This document shows, piece by piece, positions 23,728 through 32,593 of a stretch of DNA of 64,000 bases. The notes under the pieces were generated by a model. The model searched no databases, was not told the origin of the DNA, and saw nothing but the letters and a program-made list of their open reading frames with translations. The position numbers and the translations under genes were made by a program. Source of the stretch: Ancylothrix sp036704045 (GTDB taxonomy: Bacteria > Cyanobacteriota > Cyanobacteriia > Cyanobacteriales > Oscillatoriaceae); contig DATNQM010000009.1 in assembly GCA_036704045.1 (NCBI GenBank), positions 24,817-88,816 on the forward strand. Reading direction: 5' to 3'. Within the stretch, counting starts at the first letter, position 1; the number at the start of each line of letters is the position of its first letter.

Positions 23728-24939
23728 TTAAATTTTTAAGCCCATTTCCTTTAAGCTTTGACGTAACTTAGCGGCTGCCGGTGAGTGTTGTTGTTCATAT
23801 TGGTTAATGGCTTCTCGAAAGGTATCTAAACTTTCAAAAACATTGCCGGCTTTGAGTAAAGCGACACCTAAATTTTGATGAGCTTCGGCAAAATTAGGCT
23901 TGAGAGTAATTGCTTGCCGGTAACAGTTGATAGCTTCTTGTAACCGGCCTTTATCTTTGTAAGCAATGCCTAAATTAAAATGAGCAGTTGCTAAAGTTGG
24001 GTCAAGTTCTAAAACTGTTGTATAAGCAATTATTGCGCCAGTGAGGTCGCCGGTTTCTAGTAATAAATTGCCATAATTATTATAAGCTCCGAGTTTAATA
24101 TAGGGTAAAATTGGCATTTCCATTGCGGCTAAATAATGGGATTTTGCCTTAGAAGTTTGACCTATGCGACTGTAGGCAATGCCTAAATGATAATGTAATT
24201 CATAAAGCACCGGCACTTCAATTGGTTTGCGGGCCCGCCACGAAGGAACCCCGCGCAAACCTATTTCTAGTAATTGAATTCCTCGCTCAATTTTGCCACT
24301 TCTAACATATAAAGCACCCAATTTGCTACAAGTGTAAGGATCATTAGGATAGTCTGATAAATAAGCTTCCATTGCAGAAGCAGCGCGTTTAAATTTATTT
24401 TGAGAGTTAATGGCTTGTTCGGTATAACCTTCGTGGGAGATAGCAACTTCTGCGAGTTCCAAAATTTGCCAGTTTGGCTCTTTTTCTAATAACTGAACTA
24501 TACTATCATCAACCATTGCATGATAGGGATGAGTAAAATAAACTTCGGGATGATGGCGAAACAGACGCGATACCATTGAGTAAGGAGACTGAGCCGCACC
24601 TATTTCGTGACGAATTAAATTAATTAAAATACAGTCTTCTTTTTGGATAGCTTGGGTGATCATTGGTGCAATTTCTGGTTTCAGTTTTTCATCAGCATCA
24701 AGTACCAAAACCCAGTCGCCGGTGACTACACTCAAGGCTTGATTTCGAGCAATGGCAAAATCATTACACCATTCAAAAAAATAGACATTTGCGCCGAATT
24801 CTTGAGCTATTTCTACGGTGCGATCTGTCGAGCCTGTGTCTAATACTACCATTTCGTCTACGACATCTTTAACACTATTTAGACATTCTGCTAGTGTGGC
24901 TTCTTCATTTTTGACAATCATACAAAGGCTTAGTTTCAT
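23728..24939 (-). CDS. Family 2 glycosyltransferase with C-terminal TPR repeats
   Basis: Residues 1-180 are a GT-A glycosyltransferase: LSLCMIVKNEEATL start, VVLDTGSTDRT sugar-nucleotide region, and the metal-binding DXD motif as D81-A-D83 in LVLDADEKL. HPYHAMVDDS probably belongs to the acceptor region. From about 200 to the end are TPR repeats, clearest in AHFNLGIAYKDKGRLQEAIN and AHQNLGVALLKAGNVFES. There are no membrane helices, so it acts in the cytoplasm or at the inner membrane surface. Such TPR glycosyltransferases modify proteins or lipids; donor and acceptor are unknown. It is a single gene. Confidence 0.88.
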   Translation of the reverse strand: MKLSLCMIVKNEEATLAECLNSVKDVVDEMVVLDTGSTDRTVEIAQEFGANVYFFEWCNDFAIARNQALSVVTGDWVLVLDADEKLKPEIAPMITQAIQKEDCILINLIRHEIGAAQSPYSMVSRLFRHHPEVYFTHPYHAMVDDSIVQLLEKEPNWQILELAEVAISHEGYTEQAINSQNKFKRAASAMEAYLSDYPNDPYTCSKLGALYVRSGKIERGIQLLEIGLRGVPSWRARKPIEVPVLYELHYHLGIAYSRIGQTSKAKSHYLAAMEMPILPYIKLGAYNNYGNLLLETGDLTGAIIAYTTVLELDPTLATAHFNLGIAYKDKGRLQEAINCYRQAITLKPNFAEAHQNLGVALLKAGNVFESLDTFREAINQYEQQHSPAAAKLRQSLKEMGLKI

Positions 24940-25364
24940 TTTAAGTGACTGTTTTGGTGAGAGATAAAAGTATTTTTGTTATTGTAAAGGCAAACGGACT
25001 CTAAGATTCACTTCTGACATATCTACGACAGAAAGGGAGGTAGAAACTTTAGAGGGTGGGGGAAGAGGGCAGCCGTGCAAACTTAGGCAGTTTTTTGTTT
25101 ATTGTTAGATTTAACAATAATTTCTGTTTTAAAAGAGATATAAATAGGAGTAAAGCCAATAAATAAATCTATTAAGCGAAGCATTCATATTTGCTATCTA
25201 TCTTTTGGCATAGGCTAACAACTTTTTCTTGTTGATAACTGAAAAAGCCTTATTTCTTTTGGTTTCTGACCTGTGGTAGATGTAAAGCCTATAAACTTGC
25301 TGATATTGTGTAAAAAGATAAGACAAGTAACAACAAAACAGTTTAATTTACTGGAGGAAAAGAA
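24940..25364. other. Divergent intergenic region
   Basis: About 425 bases between the glycosyltransferase and the GlsB-like gene, expected to contain both promoters. GGAGG lies upstream of the ATG at 25365. I see no other element. Confidence 0.4.
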
Positions 25365-25631
25365 ATGGGAATTCTAGCTTGGGTTATTTTAGGTCTGATT
25401 GCCGGTGCCCTTGCCAAAGCAATTTATCCTGGTCATCAAGGCGGCGGTTTTCTTGCTACCACTGGTTTAGGAATTTTGGGAGCAGTTGTTGGTGGATATC
25501 TTGGTAGTATGCTCTTAGGAACAAGTGGGGGCGCATCTTATGCAGCTTTGACAATTCCTAGTGTTGCTTTTGCGGTTTTAGGCGCGATTTTTATTCTGTT
25601 TATTTGGGGTTTGTTAACTCAACGTGCCTAA
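25365..25631 (+). CDS. GlsB/YeaQ/YmgE family membrane protein
   Basis: A small integral membrane protein, 88 aa, with three hydrophobic helices (LAWVILGLIAGALAKAIYPG, LGILGAVVGGYLGSMLLG, VAFAVLGAIFILFIWGLL). The glycine-rich GLIAGALAKAI...PG...GGGFLATTGLGILGAVVGG pattern is characteristic of the transglycosylase-associated family, induced by stress in many bacteria. A good ribosome binding site (GGAGG) precedes it. The molecular function is not known. It stands alone with its own hairpin downstream. Confidence 0.9.
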   Translation: MGILAWVILGLIAGALAKAIYPGHQGGGFLATTGLGILGAVVGGYLGSMLLGTSGGASYAALTIPSVAFAVLGAIFILFIWGLLTQRA

Positions 25632-25651
25632 TTGCTGAAAACATAATTGGC

Positions 25652-25737
25652 TGGGGGGAAAAGTTAGGCGGTAAGTATTTTTTACCGAATTAACTACCTC
25701 AACACGAAGAAAATTTTATCCCCCCAATCAGTTTTTT
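25652..25737 (+). terminator. Long hairpin after the GlsB-like gene
   Basis: TGGGGGGA (25652-25659) pairs with TCCCCCCA (25719-25726), with an inner CGGTAA/TTACCG stem in the loop, and is followed by TTTTTT. It is a plausible terminator with an unusually large loop. Confidence 0.45.
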
Positions 25738-25976
25738 ATGTTTTCTGAGCAGCAAAGTTGCTAAGAAGATTTTGTAATAAAGCATACTATCCTGTTTGAT
25801 GGCAATGATTATTTGTCGAAGGGATAGAAAAAGCAAACAATAATAGCTAATACTTTGCTGAGAGATAAACATCAAAAAATCAAAAAAATTAAGGTGCATT
25901 AAATAAATAAAATATCACTTGTTTTTAACAGGTTTTCCTGTTAAAAAGAGGATATTTATACTAATTAAATTTAACA

Positions 25977-26010
25977 TAAGCCCGGTTTTAAAACGACCGG
26001 GTTTATTTTA
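25977..26010 (+). terminator. Hairpin of the CCCGG type
   Basis: CCCGGTTTTAAAACGACCGGG followed by TTTATTTT. It is 350 bases from the nearest upstream gene end, so its role is unclear. It belongs to the same core family as other terminators in the window. Confidence 0.45.
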
Positions 26011-26223
26011 TGGTTGGCGATATTGACTTTGGAAATTGGGTTATCAATACTTTTTAAAAAACTTTTAAAAAAGCTTCAAACAGGCTGTTTTACTAAGAAC
26101 CGGAGGCGGCTATTACCAAAAACATCAAAATCCAAGATAAAGTAATAATGACGAACCCCTTGAAACTTGCTAAATTATTGCTGACTAAAGCCTTTTGGCA
26201 GGCACGCTCGAACCCTCAAACAC

Positions 26224-28473
26224 ATGGACACTCTACTCGGACAAATACTGGCTGGACGGTATAGAATTTTAAGCGCCTTGGGAGGAGGAGCTTTTGGTCA
26301 AACTTATATTGCCGAAGATTTACAACTGCCAGACAACCCCCAGTGTGTGGTAAAACAATTTAAACCTCAAACAAAAGATCCGCAAACCCTTGAAACTGCC
26401 CGAAGATTATTTGATACCGAAGCAACCGTTTTGCATCGCCTAGGGAAACATGATCAAATTCCTCGGTTGTTAGCTCATTTTGAAGAAGAGGGAGAATTTT
26501 TTTTAGTTCAAGATTTTATTGAAGGCGAACCATTGTGTGAAGAACTCAAAAAAGGTAAATCTTTAAAAGAGACAGAAGTTATAAAAATTTTAGAAGATAT
26601 TTTAACGGTTTTGGCCTTTGTTCACGAACAAAATGTTATTCACCGTGATATCAAACCTTCTAATATTATTAGGCGCTTTTATGATCGGAAATTAGTATTA
26701 ATTGATTTTGGGGCTGTTAAACAAGTCAGTAATCAAGTAGTTAATGAAGGTTTTACTGTTGCTATTGGCACCCCCGGTTATATGCCTAGCGAACAATTGG
26801 CCGGTCAACCTCGCCCAAACAGTGATATTTATGCGCTGGGAATGATGGCTATTCAAGCCTTAACGGGTATTTTGCCTTCACAAATTCCTCAAAATGCCCA
26901 AACCGGCAATCCACTGTGGCGTCATCAAGTTTCTATTAACAAAATTCTCGGTGATATTATAGACAAAATGGTGTGTTATCACTTCATTGAACGTTATCAG
27001 TCGGCCGGTGAAGTGCTTTTAGAGATCGCAAAAGTGCAAGATTTTTTAGCTCAAGAAACCGAAATGAAACGGGATTCTATAAACGATAGCATCCCCCTTA
27101 CTTTACCTCCCCATACTTCCACTGTTTCCCAAAATTACTCTACTCAATCACCGGCATCTACAGTATCACAGCAAACTGTTATAGATATTCCAATTGCACC
27201 ATCTAAAAATAAAAAAATTAGCTATATTTTTGCATCAATAATAGTAGCCGGTGTGATGGTGGTGGGTTTGTTGTTTGTACCTAGGACAAATAACTTAACC
27301 GCTGCTAATAAATTTTTGGATGCGGAAAAACCAGAAGAAGCCCTCACCGTTGCTGACAAAGCCCTTGCTCAAAATGACCGCGATGCTCAAGCTTGGAAAA
27401 TTCGTGGTGATGCTTTATTTCTTTTAGAACGCTATGAATCAGCTTTATCTGCTTATCAAAAAGCTAGTCAACTTGCTCCTAATAATGCAAAATATTGGAC
27501 TAATCAAGGTGAAACTTTTTATATTTTACAGCGCTACGAAGACGCTTTAAAAGCCCATAATAAAGCTTTACAACTTGAACCTAATAATGTTGGAGCTTTG
27601 AACAAAATCGGTCTGGCATTTATTGGGCTTAAAAATTATCAAAATGCCCTAGATACTTTTGAAAAAGCTCGTGAAATTAAACCTAATGACCCGGAAGCGT
27701 GGGAAAATCGCGGTTTAGCTTTGGAATATTTGCAGCGCCGGCAAGATGCTCAAAGAGCTTACGAAGAAGCCCTCGCCTCCTATAATGATGCGCTGAAACT
27801 CAAACCTAAAAATCTCCAATCTCGGATTAATAGCGGTCGTATTTTAAATAAGTTGCAGCGTCCCGAAGAAGCCCTAAAAGTTTTTGATGAAGTTATTGTT
27901 ATGAAAGCTGATTTTTTTCCCGCTTGGATTAATAAAGGCAATACATTGATGCTTTTACGCCGGCCTAGTGAAGCAATTAACGCTTATGATAAAGCTTTAA
28001 AAATTAGACCAAAATCTTATTTAACATGGCATAATCGCGGTTCTCTGTTAATTGCAAATGGCCGTTTAAATGATGCTATCCAAAGCTACGATAAGGCTTT
28101 AGAAATTCAAGATAAATTTTATCCGGCACTCCGTGATAAAGGCTTTGCTTTGTTGCAAACTCATAGGCATTTAGAAGCTCTTTCTGCTTTTGATAAAGCC
28201 ATAAAAATTGAGCCAAAAGATAGTAAATCTTGGGTAGGAAGAAGTCTTGCTCTTGCTCAACTAAAACGCAATGATGAAGCTTTAGTAGGTTTAGATAAAG
28301 CAGTAGAAATTGAACCGAAAGATCCGGCTGCTTGGCTAAATAGAGGCTTGGTTCAAGAACAAACTCAGCGAAATGAAGAAGCGCTGAAATCTTATAACAA
28401 AGCTGTTGAACTTGACCCGACGTTTCAACCGGCTATCCTTGCTCGTAAAAAATTACAAGAAAAATTAAATTAG
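26224..28473 (+). CDS. Ser/Thr protein kinase with membrane anchor and TPR repeats
   Basis: The Hanks-type kinase domain spans about 10-275: glycine loop LGGGAFGQTY (19-28), K44, catalytic loop HRDIKPSN (140-147), DFG at 161-163, and the TPGYMPSEQ activation segment. A Ser/Thr/Pro-rich linker follows, then one membrane helix near 335-355 (YIFASIIVAGVMVVGLLFV). The rest, about 360-745, is a run of roughly ten TPR repeats (AWKIRGDALFLLERYESALS, AWLNRGLVQEQTQRNEEAL). The kinase therefore lies in the cytoplasm with TPRs predicted on the other side. All catalytic residues are present. A paralogue with the same layout lies at 43.2 kb. The target is unknown. Confidence 0.92.
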   Translation: MDTLLGQILAGRYRILSALGGGAFGQTYIAEDLQLPDNPQCVVKQFKPQTKDPQTLETARRLFDTEATVLHRLGKHDQIPRLLAHFEEEGEFFLVQDFIEGEPLCEELKKGKSLKETEVIKILEDILTVLAFVHEQNVIHRDIKPSNIIRRFYDRKLVLIDFGAVKQVSNQVVNEGFTVAIGTPGYMPSEQLAGQPRPNSDIYALGMMAIQALTGILPSQIPQNAQTGNPLWRHQVSINKILGDIIDKMVCYHFIERYQSAGEVLLEIAKVQDFLAQETEMKRDSINDSIPLTLPPHTSTVSQNYSTQSPASTVSQQTVIDIPIAPSKNKKISYIFASIIVAGVMVVGLLFVPRTNNLTAANKFLDAEKPEEALTVADKALAQNDRDAQAWKIRGDALFLLERYESALSAYQKASQLAPNNAKYWTNQGETFYILQRYEDALKAHNKALQLEPNNVGALNKIGLAFIGLKNYQNALDTFEKAREIKPNDPEAWENRGLALEYLQRRQDAQRAYEEALASYNDALKLKPKNLQSRINSGRILNKLQRPEEALKVFDEVIVMKADFFPAWINKGNTLMLLRRPSEAINAYDKALKIRPKSYLTWHNRGSLLIANGRLNDAIQSYDKALEIQDKFYPALRDKGFALLQTHRHLEALSAFDKAIKIEPKDSKSWVGRSLALAQLKRNDEALVGLDKAVEIEPKDPAAWLNRGLVQEQTQRNEEALKSYNKAVELDPTFQPAILARKKLQEKLN

Positions 28474-28588
28474 TGATTTATTAGTAATAATTTATCGGTG
28501 GTTAAAATCAAAAAAACAACCCTAAAATAGAGATAGAAACAAAAAAAATATTTTCCTCGTCTGCTTTACCTAATTACCAATCACAACC

Positions 28589-29146
28589 ATGAAATTATCT
28601 AAATTACAAAGATTATTTTTCCTTGTTATTCCCAGTCTTTTTGTTGGGTTTGGTGGAGGAATATTACAGGCAAACGCAGCCGAAAAAGTAGTAATTAAGG
28701 CCGGCTTTCATCAGGCATCTATCCCCTTAGAAGACTTGCAAAATTTTGCTGAAACCGGCCAAGTTTCCCCTGCCTTAGAAGATATCCTCAGCGCCTCTAA
28801 AAGCGATAGCGAAAGAACCCGCCAAGCACTAACTAAAGAAGTGCCGGTGAATTTAGTATGGGCAGATAAAGCCCTCAATCATCCCTTGGGAGAAATGCTA
28901 CTCGATCAAATTTCTGTAGTCATTCATCCGCCCACAACTACAGCAAACCGGGCTGCATTACGCTCAGCAATTGTACTTTCTGCCGGTGAAGATAATCAAG
29001 TTTCGCTTTTAGAAATTATTGAAAATTATCCAGCTTCCGAATTGCACATTGAGGGAGAGCGTATTGTAGAAGCTTCCGAAAAATTGGGCCGGTTAAGCCA
29101 AGGAGTCAAAGAAGCTATGAGGAAAATTCCTGATATTTTTCGTTAA
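28589..29146 (+). CDS. Exported DUF1400-type protein
   Basis: A signal peptide (RLFFLVIPSLFVGFGGGILQANA, cleavage near AAE at residue 31) is followed by a 150-residue domain beginning EKVVIKAGFHQASIPLEDLQNFAETG. This resembles DUF1400, usually found at the N-terminus of cyanobacterial exported alpha/beta-hydrolases (osmotin-like). Here only that N-terminal domain is present; the hydrolase part is absent, so it is a stand-alone form or a shortened relative. Its stop codon is 3 bases from repeat family B copy 2, which may act as its transcription end. Confidence 0.75.
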   Translation: MKLSKLQRLFFLVIPSLFVGFGGGILQANAAEKVVIKAGFHQASIPLEDLQNFAETGQVSPALEDILSASKSDSERTRQALTKEVPVNLVWADKALNHPLGEMLLDQISVVIHPPTTTANRAALRSAIVLSAGEDNQVSLLEIIENYPASELHIEGERIVEASEKLGRLSQGVKEAMRKIPDIFR

Positions 29147-29148
29147 GC

Positions 29149-29247
29149 TATAGCATTTTTCTATCTGGTGAGGTACGATTGAACCCCCAACCCCCTTATT
29201 AAGGGGGGTTGGGGGGTTTTTGCTTGATATGATTGAAAACAGCTATA
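29149..29247 (-). repeat. Small inverted-end repeat, family B, copy 2
   Basis: Starts TATAGCATTTTTCTATCTG and ends GATTGAAAACAGCTATA, the reverse complement of the ends of copy 1 (21164-21240). The core is a perfect-looking hairpin of CCCCCAACCCCC / GGGGTTGGGG type followed by TTTTT, so it could terminate transcription of the DUF1400 gene. Confidence 0.75.
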
Positions 29248-29292
29248 GGCAGGGAAAAATTAAAAAAATTCAGATTTTACCCACCCTAAAAA

Positions 29293-29868
29293 TTAAGGTT
29301 TTGGAGGCAACAAAACCTGATCAATTACCACAAAAGTAATTGTATTATCGCTTTTATTTTTGATATTAAAGCAATCATCAACCGGCTTCGCATTATTCAA
29401 AGTAATTTGGTTTGCGCCTGCATTTACACCCAGACTAACCACATTACCTTCTAAAGTTTTGACCTTTCCCGCTTCGATATCAGCTTCTGTCACTTTTCCT
29501 GCCACCAAATGATAAGACAAAACTTTTGCTAGTTGCGGTTTATCTTTCATCAACTGCTCTAAAGTACCGGCCGGCAAAGCCTCAAAAGCCTCATCAGTTG
29601 GCGCAAAAATAGTAAATGGCCCCCCTTCATTCAAAGTATTAACTAACTCTGGAGTTTCCTCTAAAAGTTGTGCAAACTTACTAAAACCCAACTGTTTAAA
29701 CTGCCCAATTAAAGAACCGGCACGAGCCGGATAATAAGCACCCGGACTAAAAAAACTCGGCCCATAATAATACTGTGCCAGCACCGCGCCACTATTAGCC
29801 AAACTAACCGTTATAACTCCCATAAATCCAGCTATTTTCAGCAGTAAACTTTGATATGTAGCCTTCAT
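29293..29868 (-). CDS. Fasciclin (FAS1) domain protein, paralogue 1
   Basis: An exported protein of 191 aa. The signal peptide (ITVSLANSGAVLA) is followed by an odd tyrosine-rich segment (AQYYYGPSFFSPGAYYP) and one FAS1 domain with the H1 motif (PFTIFAPTDEAFEALP) and the H2-like VLSYHLVAGKVTEADIEAG. FAS1 domains mediate cell-surface adhesion or protein-protein contacts. It is one of three FAS1 genes on the same strand; the YYYGPS segment is shared with the next one, so these two are close duplicates. It lacks a lipobox or membrane anchor. Confidence 0.9.
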   Translation of the reverse strand: MKATYQSLLLKIAGFMGVITVSLANSGAVLAQYYYGPSFFSPGAYYPARAGSLIGQFKQLGFSKFAQLLEETPELVNTLNEGGPFTIFAPTDEAFEALPAGTLEQLMKDKPQLAKVLSYHLVAGKVTEADIEAGKVKTLEGNVVSLGVNAGANQITLNNAKPVDDCFNIKNKSDNTITFVVIDQVLLPPKP

Positions 29869-29993
29869 AAATACCTCAATTTTATTTAGGAAAAATTTCT
29901 AAATATTTTCACAAATATCCACAAATAAAGACGCTAATTTTTGCCTTTAAGTTCCTTTATTTTTTGGTAAAAATTGCAAAAAAATTGCAGGCA

Positions 29994-30593
29994 TTAAAAT
30001 ACTTGTGGTTGCGTAGACAATTGCCTCAGCACTTTATCAACAATTACCACAACCACATCATTATTTCGGGAATTTTTAACAACCAGAGGTTCCCCGGCCA
30101 ATTTTGCATAATAATTAATTATAAATTGTTTACCAAAAACCACCTCTTGTAAGCGCAAGGACAGACCAGAAAGCGTTTTAACTTCTCTGGCTTTAATATC
30201 AGATTCCGAGATATAACCGGCCACTAAATGGTAAGACAAAAAATCCAATAACTTCTCCTGATTTTCCGGTTTAATCAACTCTTCAAACCGCTGATCACCA
30301 AATTCTTCAAACGCCGCATCTGTAGGAGCAATAATTGTTAGAGATTCGCCGTTATTAATTCGATCTGCCAACTCTTTTGGAGCTTTTGCTAACAGAGAAG
30401 CAAATTTTTTACAACCTATTTGTTTTAGTTGAGCCAAAAGCGGCCCGCGAGTAGGAGAATAGACAACAGGGCTAAAAATACTAGGGCCGTAATAATATTG
30501 GGCAGCAGCCGGCCACCCTACCAAAGCAGCCGCCACAATTACCATCAAATATCCTAAATTTTTTAACTTATATTTCCGATTTTGGATAAGCAT
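29994..30593 (-). CDS. Fasciclin (FAS1) domain protein, paralogue 2
   Basis: 199 aa with a signal peptide (MVIVAAALVGWPAAA) and the same QYYYGPSIFSP...RGPLLAQLKQIGCKKFASLL segment as paralogue 1. The FAS1 domain is less conserved than in the other two: the usual FAPTD is IAPTD (LTIIAPTDAAFEEFG), and the end is extended (VIVDKVLRQLSTQPQVF). The H2 region is FLSYHLVAGYISESDIKA. It lies 125 bases upstream of paralogue 1 on the same strand and may be co-transcribed. Confidence 0.88.
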   Translation of the reverse strand: MLIQNRKYKLKNLGYLMVIVAAALVGWPAAAQYYYGPSIFSPVVYSPTRGPLLAQLKQIGCKKFASLLAKAPKELADRINNGESLTIIAPTDAAFEEFGDQRFEELIKPENQEKLLDFLSYHLVAGYISESDIKAREVKTLSGLSLRLQEVVFGKQFIINYYAKLAGEPLVVKNSRNNDVVVVIVDKVLRQLSTQPQVF

Positions 30594-30915
30594 TATTGTT
30601 TTTCCTTAGCTAGAAAGCTTTTTAAAAACCCTTGTATTGTTGAATTGTCGCTTATGAAAAAACCCAAATAAAATCTAAACTCCAGTTTACCATCGCCATT
30701 GCGGAGATGTCGAATCGCTGAACCGGCCTTACAAACCAGATTACTGCGATGCCAATAGCTTCAAAATTAACCCAATTTTTAAAAAGACTAACCGGCCTTC
30801 CAAACCAAAATTATGCAATAACCATTCTATCCCCATAAATATTTTCAAAACAAAACCGACTTCTCCTTAAAGAAATCGGTTTAATTAAAATTGCTTAAAT
30901 TTTATTCAGTTAGCC
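30594..30915. other. Intergenic region between fasciclin genes
   Basis: About 320 bases containing the terminator of paralogue 3 and two imperfect copies of a short direct repeat starting AACCGGCCTT.CAAACCA (30721 and 30790, 69 bases apart). No gene is seen. Confidence 0.45.
30853..30882 (-). terminator. Terminator of fasciclin paralogue 3
   Basis: On the minus strand AAACCGATTTCT, loop of six, AGAAGTCGGTTT (12-base stem with one G-T pair), followed by a T-rich stretch, 34 bases after the stop codon. Confidence 0.75.
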
Positions 30916-31521
30916 CTAAAGCGTAGGAGGCACAATGACCGTATCAATAACGTGAATAACGCCATTGCTTGCTTCAAGATCCGCCGAGATCACATTGGCT
31001 TGATTAACCATCACCTTACCGCCATTAAGGTTAACCATCACCGGGCTACCTTCAACAGTTGTAACATTGCCGTTTTTGAGCTCATTAGACATCACAGAAC
31101 CAGAAACCACATGATAGGTCAAAACCTTGACTAATTTAGCCTTATTTTCTGGTTTGAGGAGCATTTCCAAAGTGCCGGGTGCCTGCTTTTCTAAAGCTGC
31201 AAAAGCAGCATCAGTAGGAGCAAAAACCGTAAACGGGCCTTCTCCTGAAAGAGTATCCACCAAACCGGCCGCTTTCAGAGCACGAGTCAGAGTAGTAAAA
31301 GAAGCATTACGGCTAGCAATTTGGACAATATTAGAAGGCTGAGTTGCCCCCGAAGGCCCGCCGGCCATAGGTTGAGACTGACCTGCTTCTGATGATTTAT
31401 CACCGCTGTGGTTGTTGCAATTGTCAGCAAACGCTGCGGGGCTGAGTAACATCATGGTACCTGCTACGGTTACAGCAGCCAGAGCTTTTTTGCCAAACCT
31501 AACCAAATTTTGATTTTTCAA
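30916..31521 (-). CDS. Fasciclin (FAS1) domain protein, paralogue 3
   Basis: 201 aa with a clear signal peptide (KKALAAVTVAGTMMLLSPAAFA, cleavage near residue 32). A low-complexity spacer rich in Gly, Ser, Gln and Pro follows, then a canonical FAS1 domain: FTTLTRALKAAGLVDTLSG, PFTVFAPTDAAFAAL, VLTYHVVSGSVMS and the end motif GVIHVIDTVIVPP. This is the standard bacterial exported FAS1 form and is more conserved than the two neighbours. It has its own terminator, so it is a separate transcription unit. Confidence 0.93.
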   Translation of the reverse strand: MKNQNLVRFGKKALAAVTVAGTMMLLSPAAFADNCNNHSGDKSSEAGQSQPMAGGPSGATQPSNIVQIASRNASFTTLTRALKAAGLVDTLSGEGPFTVFAPTDAAFAALEKQAPGTLEMLLKPENKAKLVKVLTYHVVSGSVMSNELKNGNVTTVEGSPVMVNLNGGKVMVNQANVISADLEASNGVIHVIDTVIVPPTL

Positions 31522-31626
31522 GACTTTTGTCTCCTAGTTCTGTAAAGAGATTGTAAAGATATATTAAACAATATTACACACTTCAACCACTCAACAGGGG
31601 GTAAAACCCCTCATAGGAGAATCACC

Positions 31627-32421
31627 GTGTTAGAACTTTATCAATTTGAAATGTCGCACTACAGCGAAAAAGTCCGACTCATCCTAGACTACAAAGGCTT
31701 GCAATACCGAAAAATCGAAGTCACCCCAGGCGTAGGGCAACTGGAAATCTACCGGCTGACCGGCCAGCGCCAGGTGCCGATACTCAAAGATGGAAACGTC
31801 GTTATTGCCGACTCCACCGCCATCGCCCAATATCTTGACCGGCAATATCCCGACCGGCCCCTCTACCCCAGCAATGCCAAAGAACGAGCTTTGACAACAA
31901 TTTTAGAAGAATGGGCCGACGAATCTATCGGACAAAAAAGCCGCAAAGTCTTATTTAGCGGCCTCAGCCAAGACCAAAGTTTCCGCAGCGCCTTACTTCC
32001 TACCACGACACCAGATTTTCTAAAAACGTTGGTTGAAGCCGTCCCTTCAGATATTTTCAAAAGCCTGGGTATCGGACTTGGGGCTTCCCCAGAAGCCGTT
32101 AACAGCGCCACCGACAGCATCAAACAAAGTTTGGAGGCACTTTGTACGATTCTTAAAGAAGTTCCGTATTTGCTGGGAAATAGCCCAACGGTGGCTGATT
32201 TTACAGTAGCCGGTTTGTCGATGTTGTTAAAATTCCCCACCGGCCCCTATTTAGACTTACCAGAAACTCTGCGGGGCAAAGGAGTTGCAGGAATTGCTGA
32301 TAACCCAGACTATGAAATCTTTTTCAACTGGCGAGATCGGTTGTATGCAGAATACCGGCAGCCGCTAATTCCGACTACCACTTCGTCGAGTAACCGACCT
32401 ACTTCAATTCAAATCGATTAA
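31627..32421 (+). CDS. Glutathione S-transferase family protein
   Basis: A thioredoxin-fold N-terminal domain (LELYQFEMSHYSEKVRLILDYK, residues 1-22 region, with the cis-Pro motif RQVPILKDG and the glutathione gamma-glutamyl-binding ADSTAIAQYL) is followed by an all-helical C-terminal domain (about 90-245, with YLLGNSPTVADFTVAGLSM). The start is GTG at 31627, preceded by AGGAG at good spacing. Cyanobacterial relatives are annotated as GST-like; the substrate is unknown. It is divergent from fasciclin paralogue 3. Confidence 0.88.
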   Translation: MLELYQFEMSHYSEKVRLILDYKGLQYRKIEVTPGVGQLEIYRLTGQRQVPILKDGNVVIADSTAIAQYLDRQYPDRPLYPSNAKERALTTILEEWADESIGQKSRKVLFSGLSQDQSFRSALLPTTTPDFLKTLVEAVPSDIFKSLGIGLGASPEAVNSATDSIKQSLEALCTILKEVPYLLGNSPTVADFTVAGLSMLLKFPTGPYLDLPETLRGKGVAGIADNPDYEIFFNWRDRLYAEYRQPLIPTTTSSSNRPTSIQID

Positions 32422-32448
32422 TTTTTTCTGTGGGGGCTAAAGTTTAGT

Positions 32449-32480
32449 AGCCCAGATATAAAGATGGTTCCTGGGCTTTT
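32449..32480 (+). terminator. Possible terminator of the GST gene
   Basis: AGCCCAG / CTGGGCT with a 15-base loop followed by TTTT, 28 bases beyond the stop codon. Confidence 0.45.
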
Positions 32481-32593
32481 GCCTGGGAACTTTTATCAAC
32501 AGATGTAGCGTAGCTTTATTAGAAAAAAAGGGAAATTTTGCTGTTGATGCAAAAATCATCTTAAGATGAGCAAAAGAGTTAATAAAGTGTGGC

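Larger units (their letters stand above)
25632..26223. other. Intergenic region with hairpins
   Basis: About 590 bases with two hairpins (25652-25737 and 25977-26010) and no credible gene. The remainder presumably carries the promoter of the kinase-TPR gene. Confidence 0.45.
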
